Positions 59,032 through 64,000 of a stretch of DNA of 64,000 bases are shown here, piece after piece. How positions within the stretch are numbered: position 1 is the first letter of the stretch; each line of letters begins with the position of its first letter. Origin of the DNA: Beroe ovata (taxonomy: Eukaryota > Ctenophora > Nuda > Beroida > Beroidae); contig CAMPET010000002.1 of assembly GCA_946803715.1 (NCBI GenBank), forward strand, positions 505,558-569,557, read 5' to 3'. The position numbers and the translations under genes are program-made. The notes beneath the pieces were generated by a model. The model was not told the DNA's origin. It saw only the letters and a program-made list of their open reading frames with translations, and searched no databases.

Positions 59032-61875
59032 ATGACAATCCGGGGTTTCGGCAGGGGAAGGGGAAAGAAGAGAGATCCGGGCACGCCCAACACCCTCTTC
59101 ACTAACATCAGTCCCCCGGTGCTGACCCAAGCTGAACTGTCGAACAACTTCAATCAGATCAATCATGCTGGGAGTTTTCCCTCCTCTAAACCCCCTCTCA
59201 ACACCCACTTCACTTCACCAACCACCACTAATGGTTTCCATAGTGACAGTGTTGCTCCTCCCTCCAATACCCTGTTATCAGATAGTTATAACGACAGACC
59301 GCCCGATACAAACAGTAGTCAAGTTATACTGGTGGATGAACGGAAAGTGGGTCGTATTATCGGAAGTAGAGGTGCTACCATCACCAGGTTAGAGGAGGAA
59401 ACGGGAGCTAAAATCGACATTTCCCACGACTGCAACGACAACTTCGAGAAGGAAGTGACAATCTCCGGACCTGGTAGCGCGGTGCAAAGTGCAGTGCAAA
59501 TGATAGACGATATTATCCGCGATAATCGGAGTGGAGGTGGTGGTTCACGAGAGTCAGCGACCAACCACTCCGACTCGGTGGAGGTGATAAGGGTCGGGAG
59601 TTCGTCTGTGGGTCGGATTATCGGTCGATCAGGCTGTACGATCAATCAGATCAGGGATGACACGGGTGTGAAGATTGACATTGGTGAGGACACTATCGGC
59701 GGTTATGACAAAGAAGTTACCCTGACAGGTTCACTAGCTGGTATTGCAGAGGCAAAGAGAATGATCAGTGAATTAGTTGCAATTATCAGTGATAACGGCG
59801 GTGATAACGGCGGTGATAAGGGTTCTGTAGACTACGCTGCCCCCATAGATTGGGGTCAGCTCGCAGCAAATGAGGAGAGGAATCGGCAGGAGAGGTGGGG
59901 AGTTCTTCCCCCAGTCAATAAGGATTTCTATACTGAACTCCCCGAGGTGTCCCGGCTATCTGATGTGGATGTGGCGCGCATCAGAGCACAGAACATGGCT
60001 ATCGAGGTGTCGCATTACATCAGGGATGAGGACAAGGAAAAGCCCGAGGTGTACAAGCCCATTCCCAAACCGTGTCTCACATTCGAGCATGCTTTCCACA
60101 GATACCCCGATATCCTGCGAGAAATATACAAGCAGGGTTTCACAGAACCCAGCCCCATACAGAAACAGATGTGGCCTATTTTGCTCTCGGGACACGATTG
60201 TATTGGCGTCGCTCAGACGGGGACGGGCAAAACACTTGCATTCCTCCTGCCTGCATTCATCCACATTGAGGCACAGGCCACGCCCAGATCCCAGAGAGTA
60301 GGACCGACAGTGTTTTGCCTGGCGCCCACCAGGGAGCTTGCACTGCAGATAAAATGGGAGGTATTCACATGACAATTCACATCAGGGGTTCATGATATTT
60401 CCCCCCGGGGGTTCATCATCGGTACCGCCCTTCCCCCGTGTCAACAATCTCATGTTATTGCTGACAACTGAGTGCACTGTGTATATATCACACCAGGTTG
60501 ACAAGTACAGTTATCACGGTATCAGTTCAGCGTGTGTGTATGGCGGTGGAGACAGGTCGGAACAGGTACAACTCGTAAAGCGAGGGGTCGACATTGTGGT
60601 CGCCACTCCGGGCAGACTAAACGACCTCATCGAGTCCAAGATACTCAACCTCGACTCATGCTCCTATCTCATATTAGATGAGGCTGACCGAATGTTAGAC
60701 ATGGGATTTGAGCCTCAGATCAAAAAGGTGAGTGAATTTTCGGTCGTAATTGAACTTATATCATTGACCCTCTACTGACCCCCTAGTCCCTACTGACCAA
60801 ATTTTCCATTCTACGGAAATTGGAATTTCGATCACGAATTGTGTATATGTAAAAGTCGGAATAACGCGGGATTTTCACCGCCCCCAGACCCTGCTCGACA
60901 TCAGACCTGACCGTCACTCCGTCATGACGTCCGCCACGTGGCCCCCTGGTGTGCGCCGTATCGCGCACGAGTACATGAACAACAGCATCATTGTGAATGT
61001 GGGATCACTCGATCTGAAGGCTGCCAGTACGGTCACACAACAAGTCATCATGACAACTGTGGATGAGAAGCTCGGTATCTTACAGGTAACTTCATAATGA
61101 GTACCGTGAAAACATGTTGCTCAACACGTAACACATGAGCACGTGATGCGCAGCACATGAGCACGTGATGAGCAACACATTAGCACGTGATGCATGTACC
61201 ATGGTGACAGTGCTGTATTCCAGGATATTGTGGAGACTCAGATAGACCACACCAAACACAAGTGTCTCATATTCGTGGGTAAGAAGATAACTGCCGACTT
61301 CATCTCAAGCGAGTTTATTACCCGGTAAATGCTCGGTATTTCCTACTCATTTCCTACTCGCAATGTTGACATTCTCCCCCCCCCCCACAGTTGACAGCTA
61401 ATGTGACACACACTTTCCCTCTCGCAGTTACATGAGACCGGAGTTGGCTCATCTCCAAATCAAGAGTGATGCTATACACGGTGACAGAGACCAGTGTGAC
61501 AGAGAAGCAGCGCTTGGCGGCTTCAAGGAGGGCGACATCAGCATCCTCATTGCAACGGATGTGGCTAGCCGAGGATTGGATGTGCGCGGCGTCACCCATG
61601 TCGTGAATTACGACTTCCCACGTGACATGGAGGACTACGTGCACCGGGTGGGGAGAACTGGACGAGCCGGACGGGAGGGGACGGCAGTTTCACTGATCAC
61701 CAGGGAGGATTGGAGGAAGGCGGGTGACCTGGTCAAAATCCTGTCTGATTCGCAACAGCATGTCCCCAATGAGCTGGTGGTCATGGCCGAGAGATGGGCC
61801 AGGAAGAAGGCCGAGCGGGATAGAGAGGGCGGTCGTAGGGGGGACTTTGGAGGAGGCAGATCTAGATACAGATAA
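59032..61875 (+). CDS. DDX43: DDX43/DDX53-type DEAD-box RNA helicase with two KH domains
   Basis: Five exons, 59032-60360, 60497-60727, 60888-61085, 61224-61324 and 61428-61875, give 768 residues (648 in human). After IRGFGRGRGKKR come KH1 (about 95-163, GSRG) and KH2 (181-249, GRSG); human DDX43 has one KH. The helicase core follows: Q motif near 370, AQTGTGKT (394-401), APTREL, TPGR, DEAD, SAT, ATDVASRGLD and HRVGRTGRAG. Diagnostic DDX43 stretches are PIDWGQL...RWGVLPPVNKDFY, CVYGGGDRSEQ and VKRGVDIVVATPGRLNDL. It should unwind RNA using ATP, with KH domains guiding substrate choice. DDX43 relatives act in germ cells and piRNA biology. The tail is RGG-like (GGRRGDFGGGRSR). All catalytic motifs are intact. 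Intron 3 has a short E-box-containing tandem repeat. Confidence 0.95.
61119..61200. repeat. Short tandem repeat with CACGTG, in helicase intron 3
   Basis: Three imperfect copies of about 24 bp around GAGCACGTGATGCGCAGCAC. Confidence 0.6.
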
Positions 61876-61954
61876 TCTCATATTCCCTATAGTCATGTTT
61901 GTTCCGTTATTTCAATTTGAATCATTTGAGATTCATGCAGTTAGATATAATTGA

Positions 61955-62175
61955 TCAATGTCGTGGTGGTTAATTAACATTTCCAGTCGTGGACTCGATC
62001 CCCGGCGACACTGTCAGTGTCAGTTGCCACGTGTGCGAAAACATAATTACCACTGACCATGAGTTTTTATAAATTTAGTGTAGTTTAACTTCAGTTGATC
62101 ATTATGGTGTACTGCCCTCGTGTCACACACCGCAGTGTCGTCGGAGTTCGATTCTATGACTATAATTTTACATTT
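61955..62175 (+). repeat. Possible tRNA-derived SINE fragments
   Basis: GTGGTGGTTAATTAACATTT followed about 20 bp later by GGACTCGATCCCC resembles A and B boxes of a tRNA-derived SINE head. A second B-box-like GGAGTTCGATTCT lies at 62140-62152. No complete cloverleaf is seen. Confidence 0.3.
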
Positions 62176-62624
62176 GAATATTTTTAGTCAATTTTGAATC
62201 CTTTTTAATTGAGGGAAATTTAATTTTTCAATAATGCTTAATTTGTTGCTAATGTGGACAAATGTGAAATGTAATGTTGATAATATTACGATGAAAGGTC
62301 GAATTTATTCCATATTCGGATTTTATTTTTATTGGCGGCAGAGGTATTCGGAAATCACACTTGACAATGACACCTTGGTTGAATTGAGCGATGACAAACA
62401 GTTTTAGTTACTATGTTTTGAGTTCTTTCATTATTTTAACCTTTTCAATCTCATTATTATTATTTATATTCATATTCATAAGATCAATATGATTCATGTC
62501 ATCATATATTGATGTGTTAAATTTGACGTGAGTTAATTTGAAGTTGTCGATTCATATTTGATTTACAACTTGAGAATGAGCGAGGGTTTGCCAGGCGTTG
62601 AGGACTTTAAGCTATAAAGGTTTA

Positions 62625-62710
62625 TCTCCCTGCCAGTGAGTTGAAGGATTAACTCCCTGCCAGTGAGTTGAAGGATTAACTCCCTGCCATGCCAGTGAGT
62701 TGAAGTGAGT
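62625..62710. repeat. ~29-bp tandem repeat, three copies
   Basis: Unit TCCCTGCCAGTGAGTTGAAG plus GATTAAC. The third copy has an internal duplication of GCCAT. Confidence 0.75.
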
Positions 62711-62726
62711 CTATCAATCTATCATT

Positions 62727-62830
62727 TGTAGGATTTCACCCTACCCTTGCTGGCAAGGGGCGGATTGAAAATCGGGGCGGCCGCGGATTGAAAATCGCGC
62801 GCACCGACGGTAACGGGTATAAATGTAAAA
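62727..62830. repeat. TTGTAGGATTT...CCCTACCCTTGC element, long copy
   Basis: Matches the reverse complement of 15181-15245. GGATTGAAAATCG is duplicated inside this copy. Confidence 0.5.
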
Positions 62831-62951
62831 TCCTTGTCAGATTTTATCTGACCTCAGTTTCTCGCGCGCGGCGCGCGCGCCTTCATCGAAGGCCTTCGAT
62901 GAAGGCGCGCTCGCGCGAGAAACAGGTCAGGTAACATCTGACAAGTAAAAT
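62829..62951. repeat. Foldback with GCGCGC arms, TTGTCAGAT family
   Basis: AAATCCTTGTCAGATTTTAT at the left and ACATCTGACAAGTAAAATCC at the right. The inner arms are CTCGCGCGCG...CCTTCATCGAAGG against CCTTCGATGAAGG...CGCGCGAG. A stem of roughly 55 bp. Confidence 0.75.
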
Positions 62952-63009
62952 CCTACAAGTCTAGCATCGCCATTCGCCAGACAACCAGACCGCTGATGCA
63001 AGCCGCGAA

Positions 63010-63079
63010 CATCGAAGGCCTGTTTCGGCCTTCGATGAAGGCGCGCGCGCCGCGCGCGAGAAACAGGTCAGGTATCATT
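63010..63079. repeat. Half-copy of the GCGCGC foldback
   Basis: CATCGAAGGCC and GGCCTTCGATG enclose a 6-bp loop. The sequence then continues with GCGCGCGCGC and GAGAAACAGGTCAGGT as in the right arm of 62829-62951. Confidence 0.6.
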
Positions 63080-63180
63080 TAACAAATGATGCTGGCATCA
63101 TTATTTTCTTATTTATTTGTTTATTCATCAAAAAATAAAATCATNTGACAGCTTACGTCAGTAAGCTCATATTTAAACTT

Positions 63181-64000
63181 TAAACCTGTGTAAACCTGTG
63201 TAAAACCTGTTAAACCTGTGTAAACCTGTGTAAAAAACCACACGCACACACACAACAAATTCACAAACATGTACATAGACTCAAAAGCACACACACATTC
63301 ATAAATATGTGCACTTTACATACGCTGAGACAAACATAAACTACCTACTTGAATCTGCATAATCTAAATACCTAGCACGGAAGACACAAACAAGCACACA
63401 CACACACACACACACACACNAGAGTGTTCAGTGATTCAAGATTTATACACAGGGAAACAGTCTATATGATTATTAACAGTATACATTGTACACAAGGAAT
63501 CAGGGTAACTACAATGGAAGCAGAAGGTAACATGCATGTGAACATTGTACCGATACCTACTGATGGGGTCACGTGACATGTGCTCTCTTCCAGGTAACAA
63601 GCATGTGTGTTCGACATATTCATTCTCACACACAAGAACACACTCACATACATACATACACAGAACNTGTGAACATTGTACCTATACCTACTGATGGGGT
63701 AACATGACATGTGCTCTCTTCCAGGTAACAAGCATGTGTGATTGACATATTTACACTCACACACAAGAACACACTCACATACATACATACACAGAACTTC
63801 TACACATACACACACAAACACACACACAGACAAACACACACACACACACACATTCACAAATAATTGCACATACACAGACAAACACACACGCACACACACA
63901 CAACACATTCACAAACATGTACATAGACTCAAAAGCACACACACATTCATAAATATGTGCATTTTACATTGTACACACACACACACGCACACACACACGC
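63181..64000. repeat. CA microsatellites with duplicated ~130-bp blocks
   Basis: Blocks are repeated: 63526-63666 against 63668-63798 (around tgctctcttccaggtaacaa), and 63241-63320 against 63891-63971 (around acatgtacatagactcaaaa). Single N at 63420 and 63667 fall at block boundaries. (TAAACCTGTG)n at 63181-63235. No gene. Confidence 0.8.

Noticed and set aside
62625-62710. CRISPR-like direct repeats
   Set aside because: Three contiguous units without unique spacers; the genome is eukaryotic.

Overview
The window is nuclear DNA of an animal. Genes are split by short GT-AG introns (one only 43 nt), and the gene set is metazoan: CBF-beta, an ADAR with two dsRNA-binding domains, STARD7, C9orf78, SmD1 and an RNF213-family protein. 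Long CA microsatellites, two runs of N inside CA tracts and nine isolated single N mark a draft invertebrate assembly. I cannot name the species. ADAR and CBF-beta fit a sponge, cnidarian or bilaterian invertebrate. A placozoan is less likely, because ADAR is reported missing there.

Layout. 0-20 kb is a run of minus-strand genes: the C-terminal part of an RNF213-like AAA/RZ-finger protein (cut by the left edge), a one-exon FLYWCH protein, a probable AP-5 beta-subunit gene, a BTB-domain gene and SNRPD1. The third SNRPD1 intron carries a 24-bp minisatellite and a patch of coding-like sequence. 22-31 kb has two plus-strand genes: an unrecognised 4-exon gene and CBFB, with a cluster of CACGTG sites between them. 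33-36 kb holds a small minus-strand gene with Jupiter/HN1-like motifs. 36-45 kb is repeat-rich and gene-poor: hairpin elements, a 2.5-kb pyrimidine-rich tract, a LINE relic and foldback elements. 45-62 kb is a plus-strand block of six genes: C9orf78, an intronless ADAR, STARD7-like, then three consecutive KH-domain genes (3 KH plus a WG-rich tail; 6 KH; 2 KH fused to a DDX43-type DEAD-box helicase). 62-64 kb is foldback and microsatellite sequence.

How it fits together. The 45-62 kb block is dominated by RNA biology: splicing factor, A-to-I editing enzyme, KH proteins and RNA helicase. The three KH genes look like products of local duplication of KH modules. The most unusual items are this KH cluster with its GW/WG-tailed member, the intronless ADAR, an RNF213 relative that keeps the RZ finger but shows no RING or Walker B acidic pair, and several families of short palindromic repeats rich in GCGCGC. 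Some of those repeats would fold into long hairpins, the kind of RNA that ADAR edits; that link is inference. Gene models were spliced by eye, checking reading phase at every junction; intron boundaries with weak sites are flagged.
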